From Crambe crambe (Eukaryota; Porifera; Demospongiae; Poecilosclerida; Crambeidae), in contig OZ004585.1 of NCBI GenBank assembly GCA_963924555.1, positions 7,828,556-7,892,555 of the forward strand: a stretch of DNA of 64,000 nucleotides, read 5' to 3'. The translations under genes and the position numbers were made by a program. This document shows positions 33,852-46,284 of this stretch, piece by piece. The number at the start of each line of letters is the position of its first letter. Within the stretch, counting starts at the first letter, position 1. A model generated the notes under the pieces. The model was not told the origin of the DNA. It did no database searches and worked only from the letters and a program-made list of their open reading frames with translations.

Positions 33852-34706
33852 AGATATTAGACACGGAACAGGATTGGAAACTTCCTACGTCATGTGACGT
33901 CACGCCCATTAAGCTAATACATTTCGCGCATGCTATCCGCGTTGTAACCATAGAAAATTTAGCCCTATTGTCGCAATACATTTTCTGAGGAAGAGAGGTA
34001 CAGACTTTGTGGGACTAGAGCTACGAGTGCAAGTACTTTTCTAGCAATTTTATCCTATAGAAGTTTGGAAGGTAAAGTTTCTTACTGGAATAGACTGAAA
34101 TAAAGTATGTAGTAATTGTTCTTGGTGTAGGATATGTTGCTAAAGATTTTATAGGCCTACCAATTTGTGGGACTAAAACAGGACTCGCATAAATTTAGAA
34201 GTCAAGTATTTGGTATCTTTTAGTAGTATAATAGTTTGTCTATCGGATGATATATGTTATATTGATTCATAGCTGTTAGTTTTTTTTGATTGCAGTGTTA
34301 AACTATGGGTTAAATAGTTATTATTATTATTTATTTGCATTATCATGTTTTATTATCCACTCCATAAAGCTCTCTGCACAAGAATGGGCATCTATAGATG
34401 GCTGGAGAGGAAGACTAAACTCTTCATCTTTCAAAATCCTTGAGATACTGAATCTCTCATAGATTTATACTGTTTAGCTAGATCTAGTATCATATTAAGT
34501 TTTATTATTTTTATAGAAACACAACATGGAAACACTCTAGCCCAGCTAATATTAAGCTACTAGACTAATATCTACTCTGATATCTTTTGCAGAACTCATT
34601 AACTATGTGGTAACTATGCATTCATATCTCGCGCCAAAATTTCCCGGCAAACACGGATAGCACGCGCATGGTAGTATTAAGTTTCCAATCCTGTTCCGTG
34701 TCTACT
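33852..34706. mobile_element. Second, non-autonomous foldback insertion upstream of Death-GRF copy 1
   Basis: The ends are inverted copies containing ATAGATA and TAGACACGGAACAGGATTGG. Weaker inverted similarity extends inward ('cggatagcacgcgcatg' against its complement). The sequence outside it (GGTTTGTTTATCTGCCCACACCC at the right edge) continues the 5' region of Death-GRF copy 2. That indicates about 855 bp inserted there. Flanking TTTGTT repeats suggest an 8-9 bp target duplication, but the exact edges are uncertain. Confidence 0.55.
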
Positions 34707-35068
34707 ATCTATGGTTTGTTTATCTGCCCACACCCACGCATCCCCTACATTTTGCGCGCGACCTACCTGAATGCGCGCGCATATGCGATGTATGTAATGA
34801 GAGAGAACATACAAAGGATGAACGTACTGGATGACGAATGTAACTACACCCCAAGATTCAAGGACAAAGACACTGTATATCCCAAGATTCAACATGTGAG
34901 ATGTCTCCAAAGCAGAGCTGCAGTAATTTAGGAGGGGGACTCCGGAGGAAGGGAGCATTTGTGCATGTACCTTTGCCACCCCCCTTGAAATTTGCCTAGT
35001 TTGAATAAGGTATTCCATACAAATGGGCACATTAATATTTATGCTTCACCTGCTGTATTAGACACAAG

Positions 35069-35072
<4 letters not shown>

Positions 35073-35098
<26 letters not shown>
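35073..35098. repeat. (AT)n microsatellite
   Basis: A pure run of AT dinucleotides in the spacer 3' of Death-GRF copy 2. Confidence 0.95.
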
Positions 35099-35102
<4 letters not shown>

Positions 35103-35230
35103 GAGCAGAGACAGTCTGACCAGTCCCCTACCATTCTCCTACGTACACAGCTCTGAGTCACATAGCTTGTACATGTATTATGTTTTAAAAAACAACAACA
35201 ACAAAATAAATAATACTGCAGTTAGTATCT

Positions 35231-36351
35231 TTAGTTAGTGTTAAAAATTTTTCTTTTTACAGAAGTCTTCTTCCCACATGATCGTATGTTGTGCCCCAGC
35301 TCCTTGCAAAAGCTACATCTTGGTCCAGGTGGGGCTGACTTGGAGAATTTACAACCATTCTCATCAAAATACCTGGAACACCCATAAAACCACCTTCCCT
35401 TATTTTCCCCCCTTCTTGACTTCCTTAAGGTTGCCTTGATTCCACAATGACATTTCTCTTCTCTGCTTTGCCTTTTTCCTAATTTAGGTGTTGATCCTGA
35501 CATAGATCCTGATTGTTGTCTTAATTTTTGGCTGCTAGGTGTAGCAGATAGCTCATCAGCCCACTTGAAAAAATCACACCGTCTCTGTTGATTTGGACAT
35601 CTATAAAATTGTCGACCTAAAAAAGATGAAGATTGATAATAACTAGAGTGCAAATAGTAATGATTAATACCTTTATTTTCACTATCTTTGACAACTGTCA
35701 AGAGAATGGGTTGCTTTCCACAATGACATTTGGACGTGGAGGAAAGTGGTGCTGCAGGAGACATAGGAAGGTAGAAGAAAAGAAAGATTGCACGCTATAA
35801 AGGGGGACTTTGCCCCCAGTAGCTGTCTCCATTACTGGGTACTATAGCTAGCTATCTTAATTGAACCATGTATTAGGCATACATGCTTGAGAACCAGGCA
35901 GCCTGCTTATTTCCTTTAGGTTGACGTTATTTAGGCCTCTAGCTCCACACTGTGAGATTGATCCTTTTGCTGGTGTACCAATTGTACTACTGAAATCAAA
36001 GGCTATTCCTTTCTTGCCACGAACTAAAGTAAAAAATCGTAAGATTATAATATCACAGCAATAGGTACAACCTGCTGCTTTACTGTCTAGAGCTAGTGCC
36101 TGTTCCCCAACAGCTTTGGCACACAGAGCAGTGAGTAGTTTATTCCATGACGGTTCAGGGTTGACGGACTTTAGCCACACTATGAGCATCTCACGGAGAC
36201 AATGTGACGGATCAGGATGTTGTGCTTTAATGTTGTCCAAAGTTCCCACATGGATATCTAACTCTATCCCTATGTCATACCACTTTGAACTAACATCATG
36301 TATATATTCTCTGACTCCCTTTAGATCGTTAATTGTCAGCACGGCCACCAT
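35231..36351 (-). CDS. Death domain - tandem GRF zinc finger - zinc knuckle protein, copy 2
   Basis: Exon 1, 36351-36072: ATG chosen at MVAVLTINDLKGV, where copy 1 also has MVQVLTIDDL. It encodes a complete Death domain, ending LCAKAVGEQALA. Exon 2 begins at 36023 (GKKGIAFDFSST). Exons 3 (35751-35671) and 4 (35616-35231) encode two GRF-type fingers (CHCGKQPILL...QFYRCP...CDFFKWADE and CHCGIKATL...GRWFYGCS...CKFSK), then an intact CxxCxxxxHxxxxC knuckle (CSFCKELGHNIRSC) and a basic tail. GRF fingers and knuckles bind nucleic acid; Death domains assemble signalling complexes. The exon-2 donor used in copy 1 is changed from GT to CT here (35941-35942). Either a weaker donor four codons' worth of sequence earlier (GTGGAG, same phase) is used, or exon 2 runs to TAA at 35857-35859 and makes a 148-residue Death-only protein. 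Confidence 0.7.
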
Positions 36352-36484
36352 TATCACTTGATTCAATGATTGCTTATCTTCCCACACGTGCACCCACACA
36401 TCCCGCCGAAAAAAAGGGGGACCTCCCTAGCTAGCTAGCTAGCTTGCTACACTGCGCGCGCGACCTGTTAATATTAAATAATGA

Positions 36485-38989
36485 TCATGAATGAGAGGAG
36501 AGAACAATGAAGAATAGTAGGATGAGATATTGTGGAGGATCAGAGGAGTAGGAAGCACTGGAGTACAAAGTCCGCTGCATACAATAAGAGAGAGAATACA
36601 AAGGATGATAAGAGTATTATGAATGTGTACTACAACCCAGTGAAGGCATGGGGGTGTGTTAGTCTCGCAAGCCAGCCCACTTATTTTTTTCGCGGGCGGT
36701 GGAAAAATAAGGGTCTGGTCAAACTTGCATGGTCGAGTTGTTCTGAGTGTCCAGATTTTTTCTGGACAGATGTACGTAATGCTTCATAATGGGGTGTGGC
36801 TTCAAGATATCCTGTGGGTAAGGTAACAAAAGTACACAAAAAACACTATTTGCTTTTCATTTATACTGCATACTGCTTGTAGCCCAACAATTCAGCATTC
36901 TCCAAGATAGCCCTTTTCAAAGCCATGATCTTTTGCAGATCTGCTCAAGCAACATTGCACGCGCGATTATTCATAATGACGCATGACGTCAGATTAAGGA
37001 TCCGCCCGGCCAGTACTGCTGACTCTGCAGAACAACTCGACCATGCGAGTTTGACCAGACCCTTATTTTTCCACCAGCCCTGCGAAAAAAATAAGTGGGC
37101 TGGCTTGCGAGACTAGGGGTGTGTGATGTATATACCCACAATTCAGACCAAAGTAGCTCTTACAAGATAAACATGCCAAATGAAAGATTAATTTATCACA
37201 CTCCAACTTACAGTTTCATTGCTGAAGCATGGTTCTTCTTCCACGGGTCTCCTGTAGACATCTTGTGATGTGCAGTTCACCTCATTGCAATGACAAGGAC
37301 AATCAATAGGCTTAAGTGAACAAGAAAGAGAGTCAAGGAGCATCTGAATTCTTTGCTAATTCCAACTCAAGCACTGAGGAAGCAGGGATAATTATAACAG
37401 TATGACAGGACAAAATGTCCAGGAAAAACTCCAGCTTGACTGGCCATTTTTCACTGCAGCTTGACTTTGGTCTAACACTATTACATATAGAAAGAAGAAG
37501 TGTAGCAGGTGTTTGAAAATCAGTGCAAACTCAGTGCTATGCCATCTAATGTCATGTGATTTGTTCCAATAGGCCCTGTAGTCTTTGGATTATTGGACTC
37601 TAACATGGTTGTTAGGGATCTAAATGGGGACATTTTATTTTATTTAAGGCAATAATTAAGGGGTTCATTCACTAAGTTTAGTAACATGGTCAGCAGCTAC
37701 TGGACAGAAGTCCAGCCATGTTTGATCTGATGAAAATGGCTGGTACACTAAATAAAATTAATCCTAGAGCAATGTGGAGTTATGCATATAAGGATATGGG
37801 GTTCCCTGGACCAGCACGTGGTGGATCTATTCCTATGGTTACAGCTGTTTCTGATCTCCAGTAGTAGCAGGTTTGTGCCGGGTACACTCACAACCCAGTA
37901 ACTATGAAAGAGAACGAAGTTATGCAATCATAGCTAATCCCATATTTGGGTAAAAGTTGGTAAAGGGTTCACCTAGTGCTGCCAAAGTCTGGATTTAATA
38001 TTTTGAGCCTAATGTAATTTAAAAGCATATTAGGATTTTTCAGCATCTATTCCCATACTTATGGCAAATGTATTTGCCAGGATATTGCTCAGGATTTCTT
38101 GTCATGTTGGCAGCACTGGAACTTCAACTTCACCCATACTCCTAAAAAGGTTGTTCCCTTGCTCGTTGTTATTGGTAAAGGGTCACATCCCATGTCCCAG
38201 ACTAGCCTCGTACCGCCCCACGAAAAAAGCGGACCTGGGTACTGCTTAAGGGGTCATCCGGGGGCCCTGCTTAGGTTATGCTATTTGCTTGGTAAAAGGG
38301 TCATCTCTTGCTAAAGCTTGGTAAGTTATGCAGTAAGCAAGGCATGTAGATCAGACTCTTACCTTGAGGTGTGATTTCCAGCACCAACACCACCCACACT
38401 GTCACCAGATCCACTACTACTACCGCTGCAAGTCAATGTCCCATTCAAACCTACGGATACGTTCGTGCGCTGGTAGAACTGAATTCTTTTCTCACATAGA
38501 CGGACGGGACACTCATTTTCACTTGCCAGCACTAATCTCCACAGACTAGTCTGCATGCTACAATAAAATGATGAAATTGAAAAGACCATAACTGATAATG
38601 TAACCCAGTTAGTTGTAACAAGTGAAAATTATATTTTATGTTTGTAAGTGATGAAATGTTCAGATGTTGTACTATCTGAACATGTGATAAGAATTGTTAT
38701 GAGCTTGTCTTGACTAAAGAAAGTCTTATGGAAGAAAATTCTAATACCTGATCTTAATCAGGCTAACTAATGATAATTCTTATGGCACATGCCCAGATAA
38801 TAACATTATGTAGATGACAGTGTGATACCTGATGATAACATATGTAGATGACAGTGTGATACCTGATAAAAGCAAGTCTTATGGATGTCCATAGCCCTCC
38901 ACTGAGGATCCACTGCACACCACTCACTGCCCACAATACAATGCCCTATTATAACACACTATAACAGTCAGTGATCAAGAGTAGCTATC

Positions 38990-39074
<85 letters not shown>

Positions 39075-40745
39075 GGGAAAGTCACTACAGCTTACCTATC
39101 AACACTATTTAAAAAGCAAAGTTTCATCACAGCATGTGAAAACTATTATTTTCTGTATAATTTCAGTATATCTTGTTATAAGCTTAGTATATTCTCTGTA
39201 TATTTGCTTAAAATCAGTAAAATAATCACTTTATTAGTACCTTAGAGATTGATAGGGCACTGCTGTTGGTACAGTCAGTGGTTGGACGAAATATATCGGC
39301 ACAGGGTCGTACCTCCATGCCAACGATGGACTCCACCTCATACACACCCATGTTGATCAGTTCACAAAGAAGGAGTGGATGGTGAACACCTAAGAGATCA
39401 CCACTCTGAGATCAGAGAGAGAAACACATATACGTAATATCTTGAATACAGGGGGTTTGAGAATCTTAATTAAAAGGAGCGTCCATATTTAAGGGTTCAG
39501 TTAATGAGCACTAACATAAACGGGTGTCCTAAAATGGGTGTCCTATAAAAGGGTGTCCTAAAATGGGTGTCCTAATAAAGGATAACGGCGTCCATATTTA
39601 AGGGTTGAATTGATACATATATGTTCAGTTAATAAGCACTAACATAAATGGGTGTCCTAAAAATGAGTGTCCTAATAAAGGATAATGGAGGGACCTCTCT
39701 AATTGGGACACTTATCGTGTGTCCAAGGACTCTTTTAATGAGGCTATAATGTGACTCTACCTCCATAGTGTTAGTAGATGCTATGATTTCCATCCTCTCT
39801 CCCAGCAGGTAGAATATGTTACCACTCTCCAGCGAAGAGGAATTGCTAAGGAGTGTCTCTTTCACGACCTCAGATAAGATTTTATTCAGATTGGCTCCAG
39901 AGTGCACAGTACCCAGGATACCACTGAACGGAATTGAATGCATACTTCCATTCCGTTCCAAACTTGTAATAACTACCACATCACTGCTTCCTTCATCTGC
40001 ATGGCATTCCAAGATAGAAAAGAGAATCAATTTCAAGGAACCAATCACTTAAATTATTATAAGGGGATTAAGAGCATTTTTTTCTTAGGCGGTTCAAAAA
40101 TAAATTACTTGTTTAACGACAGAATTGAAATAAATTTAAACTAGTATACTGCTGTTTATCTTTGTATACTAGATCCCAGTATACAGCTGTTTCTTTGTAT
40201 ACTAGCCATATAAACATGATGCATAGTATACTGAGATGCCATTACAGTATGATGCATAGTATACTGAGATGTCATTAGAGTAAGAAAGGAGAAAAAAATC
40301 TGTGATTTATTTGAAACTGCCTTACTCCTGTGGTAACTCAGAGTGCTGTTGTCTTCATGATGTGCCACATCCCTATGCAAGAGGGCATCATAGAGGTAGT
40401 GGTAGGACTCTAGGTCACCATCACGACAAAACGAGGGAATTGGAGTCATGTGATCTTTTATCTGTGTAGAGGATTCTCTGGAGAAGGGGTCCATGGGGTA
40501 GCAGGCAGAGAGACCCGATGAAAACTGCACGATAACTCTACGATTTTTAAAAAAAGAAAAATTTAGTACTTATAGGATTGTTCCCAGTATACTAAATGCA
40601 TGGGGGGGGGGGGGGGGGGGGGGGCAGAGTGGGAATTATATTCTCATGAATAATATACTTAAGCACCGTTTGAAAGTATACAGCTAAAGAGGATTGTTGC
40701 GGCTTATTGTCCTCCTGGAGAAGAGAGGATGATATATACTAGTTA

Positions 40746-40776
<31 letters not shown>

Positions 40777-43700
40777 TGTGTGTATGTACTTACACATTGT
40801 CATTTTCTGATGGGTCTTCATCACGAGCTCTCAATTTCGCAAACCTTGTGAGAGTTGAGTTTGCGAGTGTCAAGTCCAAAAGAAGCTGCTCGTAGAGATG
40901 AGGTTGACCTGTGTGATAGAGAGGTGGTCTCTGATGTCTCAGGTTTCACTGTAGTGTGGGGTGGTCTTAATAGAGAGGTGGTCTCATTACAGGGTAGTCT
41001 GATTAGACAGGTCTCATTGGGAATAGGTGCTGTTGGGACATGGTGGAGTGGTCTTAATAGAGAGGTGGTCTCATTACAGGATGGTCTGATTAGACAGGTC
41101 TCATTGGGAATAGGTGCTGTTGGGACATGGTGGAGTGGTCTTAATATAGAGAGGTGGTCTCATTACAGGGTGGTCTGATTAGACAGGTTTCATTGGGAAT
41201 AGGTGCTGTTGGGACATGGTGGAGTGGTTTTAATAGAGAGGTGGTCTCATTACAGGGTGGTCTGATTAGACAGGTTTCATTGGGAATAGGTGCTGTTGGG
41301 ACATGGTGGAGTGGAGAGGTGGTCTCATTACAGGGTGGTCTGATTAGACAGGTCTCATTGGGAATAGGTGCTGTTGGGACATGGTGGAGTGGTCTTAATA
41401 GAGAGGTGGTGGTCTGGTTTTGATATTTGTTGTAGTATGCAAATCATATGCTTACAATTGGCAATGGTGGAGTCTGAAGTATTATCCTTCAGCGTCTCTA
41501 TCAGCTCCTCCAGGAACTCTCTGGCATTTGTCGGTGAAGGAAGACCATTGCAAATGGGCCTATGAGTATCCATTAAGAATTAGGGGGTATTTAGAGCCCA
41601 TTATTATGTGCTTAATTAAATATACACGCACCTGTTGTTGTTATTGATGAAGTATGCAGTGTTGTGTGTGTCGATATCCGAGGGGAGGGAACCCACGTCC
41701 AAAGGGGGTGGGTCTGGGATATCCATGGGAACAGGAAGTACCAAGGCTATGCTATAAGGTAGAGAAAAGAAAATTAATGAATGAAACATATTCATATGTG
41801 TGAAGAACATCATTAAAATTAAGTTTTGATGAAAATTAATTGTCTCAAATTTATAGGGAAATGTAATCATCTATTGTGGAGGTAGTGTGCATGCTCAGCA
41901 AGGTTCTCCCCAGGATTTATTGAAGGCATAGGGGCAAGACCATGATCATCGACCATGAAGGGGAGTGGCCCAAAGATGGCTCCTGGTGTAGAAGCACTAG
42001 GGGGAAGAACTGAAGGCATAGTGGCAAGAAATAAGGCATAGGGGGAAGAACTGAGAGCATAGTGGCCTGCTATGCCTTAAGATGCCTGGAGAGAAGAACC
42101 CTGCTCAGAATACCAAAGGCATTTATAATATGTACAAGATTAAATATCTGGTAGAAATCCCTCAAACATGCAAATAGTAAAGACATAATAATACATAGTA
42201 CAACATACCTGAAAGGAGAACCATCAACGGGTGCATAGAAGTAAGTGACATTCATCAACTGGAACATCTTGCCCCCTCTGAGGGGGACCCACGCAGCTAT
42301 AGTGGCGCTACCACGTTCCCGGTCCAACATGGAGCGACGAATCTCTTCGAACTCGGACTTGTTCTGAGCGTGCTCAAACCTGCTCACATCCAGGTACAGC
42401 AGGTCATCACCTGATATATTCTGGGGAAAATATGCAGAGATGATGAAACCTCATTTCTAATAAACATTTCTCAAACATGAAATTGTAAGCGTTTTACTGT
42501 ATCAATTCTTTTGACCCAGCCTATCAACTTGCCTTGATATAGGTGGAATTTATGAGCGGGTGAGTAACCAGCTGTCCATTGTTATCAACCATGAAGGCAT
42601 AGCCCAGCACTCCAAACTACATTTTTTTAAATTCCTGAATTTAAACTTGGCAAGTGTTCAGCATGCAGTGGTACCTCATGTTGTAAGAAGAGTTCTTTGA
42701 TTCCACCGATGTCCACATCGACTCCACTAACCCCGACAAAAGTAGGAGCAGTCTGCAGCAAATGAACATAATCTCATGCTCTATGTGTGTGTGTATGTAC
42801 TAATATATTATTGTAATGTGCATATTAGTCTATTCGTGCTGTCTTGATCCCTTGATCGAGCTATAACTTTCTCAATTCTTCATAAAAAACCAGCTCATAG
42901 AGTGGGTGATCAGCTCTCTGTTGGTATTTTATTTAGGTGTAGCTGACCCTTTACCAAAGGGAAATATGGTAAAGGGTCAGCTATGTACTGGATCAATTCC
43001 TAACTTACGTACATCTTCAGCCTGTGTGTACAATGGTTGACTTGCACTTAGAGATATACCTCCCTGAAACATATAAGAAATACATGAATCAAAGAAGAAT
43101 AATCCATGCATGGTGTCCTCGAGTGGAGGCCAGGTGAGGGGAAGGAGAGGGGGAGGGGCTAGGAGGGAGAGAGAGGGAGATAGATCAATGGAGAAAGAGA
43201 AGAACCTAGGGAGAGGAGAGGCCAGTAACGGAAGGCAGAAGCGGGAGGATTTCATGAGACAGGGGGGGGGGGGGGGGGGAGGGTGGGTGGATGCAGAGCA
43301 CACCAAGGCAATTTAATGATGGGATATATGCACCACATGGTCTATATAGTCCATGGTCCATGGTTTCGATATATGCATGACTATTATAGTTATGTGCGTA
43401 TGTTCAAAAAGTGCACAGTAAAATGCAAAGTTCTTGTCCATTGACTCACATACACACTCCTATAACTGTTCCAGAAGATTTGAGTCCTGCTGGAGTTAAG
43501 GGGAGTGAGAGCACGAAGACACTCCGTAAATTCCTGCAGATCACAATCAAAACAGGAGTAATCACCCTATGCATGTGTGTGGAAGTAGAGCTAGTTGGCC
43601 ATCTACTCATGGTTTCTCATTTAAAGGCAACTGTGTGAGTAAGAATTACACAGTGACATGACATAGCAGACATACAGATACTATGGATTGCAGGTCACTT

Positions 43701-43867
43701 GCCAGTCCACTAATGTCGTCATTCTTGCAATGACCAATCATAATTATGGTGATATCACTTTTAATAACTCTGGTTGGTTCATGTCAGTCATGTGACATTT
43801 GATTCTACATAATGTACCTTTAATGTAGGCATAATATCTTCATAATGCTCAATCTCATAAAAGTCAC

Positions 43868-43918
<51 letters not shown>

Positions 43919-46249
43919 AATGCACCATCTTTATCTAAAGAGGTGATTAATACACATCTTCCTCTCCTTTCTTTCATAAAAGTCATCTGTCAGTGAGTGA
44001 GTGAGAGAGAATTAGTGAAAGCTCCATCAGAAAATGTACAGATGTCTCAATATGGACACACTTTTAGGATAAGGAGAAAAATATATATAAGACTCTTGAT
44101 TAGAGATCAGAGGGGCATCCTAATTCAGGAAAATGTTCTGATTTTGTGCATGCTAAGTCATGCACAGCATTACATGCATGCTACGCACCTCCACTGTTGC
44201 GAGTGGCAGTTTTCACGACTTCTTTGTCTCCAAGTAACAGAGGAACAGCATCGCGATGCCTCAATCCTACTATGAAGACAAACACTCGAACCTGCACATG
44301 CAAGTATGTAATTATGACTAAATATTAAAATTAGCTGACATGAAATTAAATTGTCTCTAACTTCTTTCTATAATAGTTGGACCAAATTTCAGCCCCAAGG
44401 CTACTAGTAATCATGAGTTATGGAGAACTAAAGTATGCCATTTGTCCCAAACTTCTGTCATGTGTTCAGTAATGGTTGGACAATCTCCTCACCAAATTTC
44501 AGTCCCAAGGCTACTAGTAATCATGAGTTATGGAGAGTAAGTTGACCATGTCATTACATACGTAACTCTGCTTACGTTCATTGATACGTTTGTTCTTTCG
44601 ATATTCTCTACAAGGTTGTAATCACTCAAGTATGCATCATCATCTGTGAGGACAGCAATGACCTTGTGACACTCGGGTTCAGAGTCCAATGCAGCCAGAG
44701 CCGTCTTCATGACATCATCGAATTTTTGGGTCCTTCCTTCATCAGTTGTGATGTTCTCAATCACTTGATTCATTGTCTTCAGGAAGTGCATACATGGGGA
44801 AGAGAATTGATGACTGATTGGGTAAGGTAAGGTCAAAGCAATTGATTACAATTGATGATTGATTGGGTAAGGTAAGGTCAAAGCAATTGATTACAATTGA
44901 TGATTGATTGGGTAAGGTAAGGTCAAAGCAATTGATTACAATTGATGATTGATTGGGTAAGGTAAGGTCAAAGCAATTGATTACAATTGATGATTGATTG
45001 GGTAAGGTAAGGTCAAAGCAATTGATTACAATTGATGATTGATTGGGTAAGGTAAGGTCAAAGCAATTGATTACAATTGATGACTGATTGGGTAAGGTAA
45101 GGTCAAAGCAATTGATTACAATTGATGACTGATTGGGTAAGGTAAGGTCAAAGCAATTGATTACAATTGATGACTGATTGGGTAAGGTAAGGTCAAAGCA
45201 ATTGATTACAATTGATGATTGATTGGGTAAGGTAAAGAGTCAAAGCAATTGATTACAATTGATGATTGATTGGGTAAGGTAAGGTCAAAGCAATACACAC
45301 TACAGTGAAATCATACCTCAAACCACCTAAAACTAGAGCTTACTAGAACGTTGATAGGGGAAGCTCGTGTCTTGTTGCTGAAGCAGCTCTTGAGTTGCTG
45401 CATTTCACCAACCTAATTCAACATATGTCACACGGCTGATGAAAATAGCTAGTGTCAACGTCGTTTTTGCTCCACAAATTTTGTCCAACAACCATAACAC
45501 CAATAACACCAATAACAACAATAACAACAACAATAATAATGATGACGACAACAACAACAACTGTGGTTAGTGATTTTTACTACTATGATTTTATACCTCC
45601 ACAGTGTACCTACTCTCTCCCCTCCCTCCCTCCCTCCTCCCCCTCCCCCTCCCCCTCCCCCTACCTGGAGTACAAGGAAGTAGTCATTCTGACTGAGAGA
45701 GAGAAGAAGTCGTTGTGCCACTATCTTGGCCAGCAGGAGTCTGTAACCATCAACACTCCCACTTCTACAAGAGAAATGGAAAAGTGTAGGTAGGGACAGC
45801 AGATTACACCACACCAAATCCCAGAACCAAATTTATATAGCCTCTTATCAAATCACTGCAATCTGCTGTAAGAGCACTGGTCAATGGAAGACAGTAGGTA
45901 AGAGCATTGGCTAATGGTTGGTCATTTACCCACTTCATATGGTAGTGCTAGTGGTCTGGAAAAATCACACGAAAATTTCACCTTGTAAAAATTTCCACTA
46001 TTAAAAAACTATTTCCTGATCACTTGTTGTCTAGCACTTACGAGTCCATGATGATGACTAGGAACTTGGCCCCTGGAACAGTGTTGACATACCTACGTTA
46101 CGTACATAGCAATTAATACTTTAATCCAAGGGAAGACCCTCTCATTAGGGAGTATTAGAACAGGTTCAGGAAAAGACAGCAGACATCTTATATACTAAGG
46201 GGTGTGGATATTCAGTATGAGTTGTAACACTACTACTTGTTATTATTGC

Positions 46250-46284
<35 letters not shown>

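Noticed and set aside
34668-35030. Open frames on both strands near 34.7-35.0 kb
   Set aside because: No domain or splice support. The segment is the 5' flank of Death-GRF copy 1 and the edge of a foldback insertion.
38971-39225. Cys-Val repeat protein
   Set aside because: Translation of the (GT)n microsatellite inside an alpha-2/delta intron.
40855-41423. Plus-strand repeat protein with GLIRQVSLGIGAVGTWW repeats
   Set aside because: It is an 87-bp minisatellite in an intron, with units that change frame and no splice or start context.
44807-45292. CRISPR-like array
   Set aside because: The 45-bp units are contiguous tandem repeats without unique spacers, in an animal intron.
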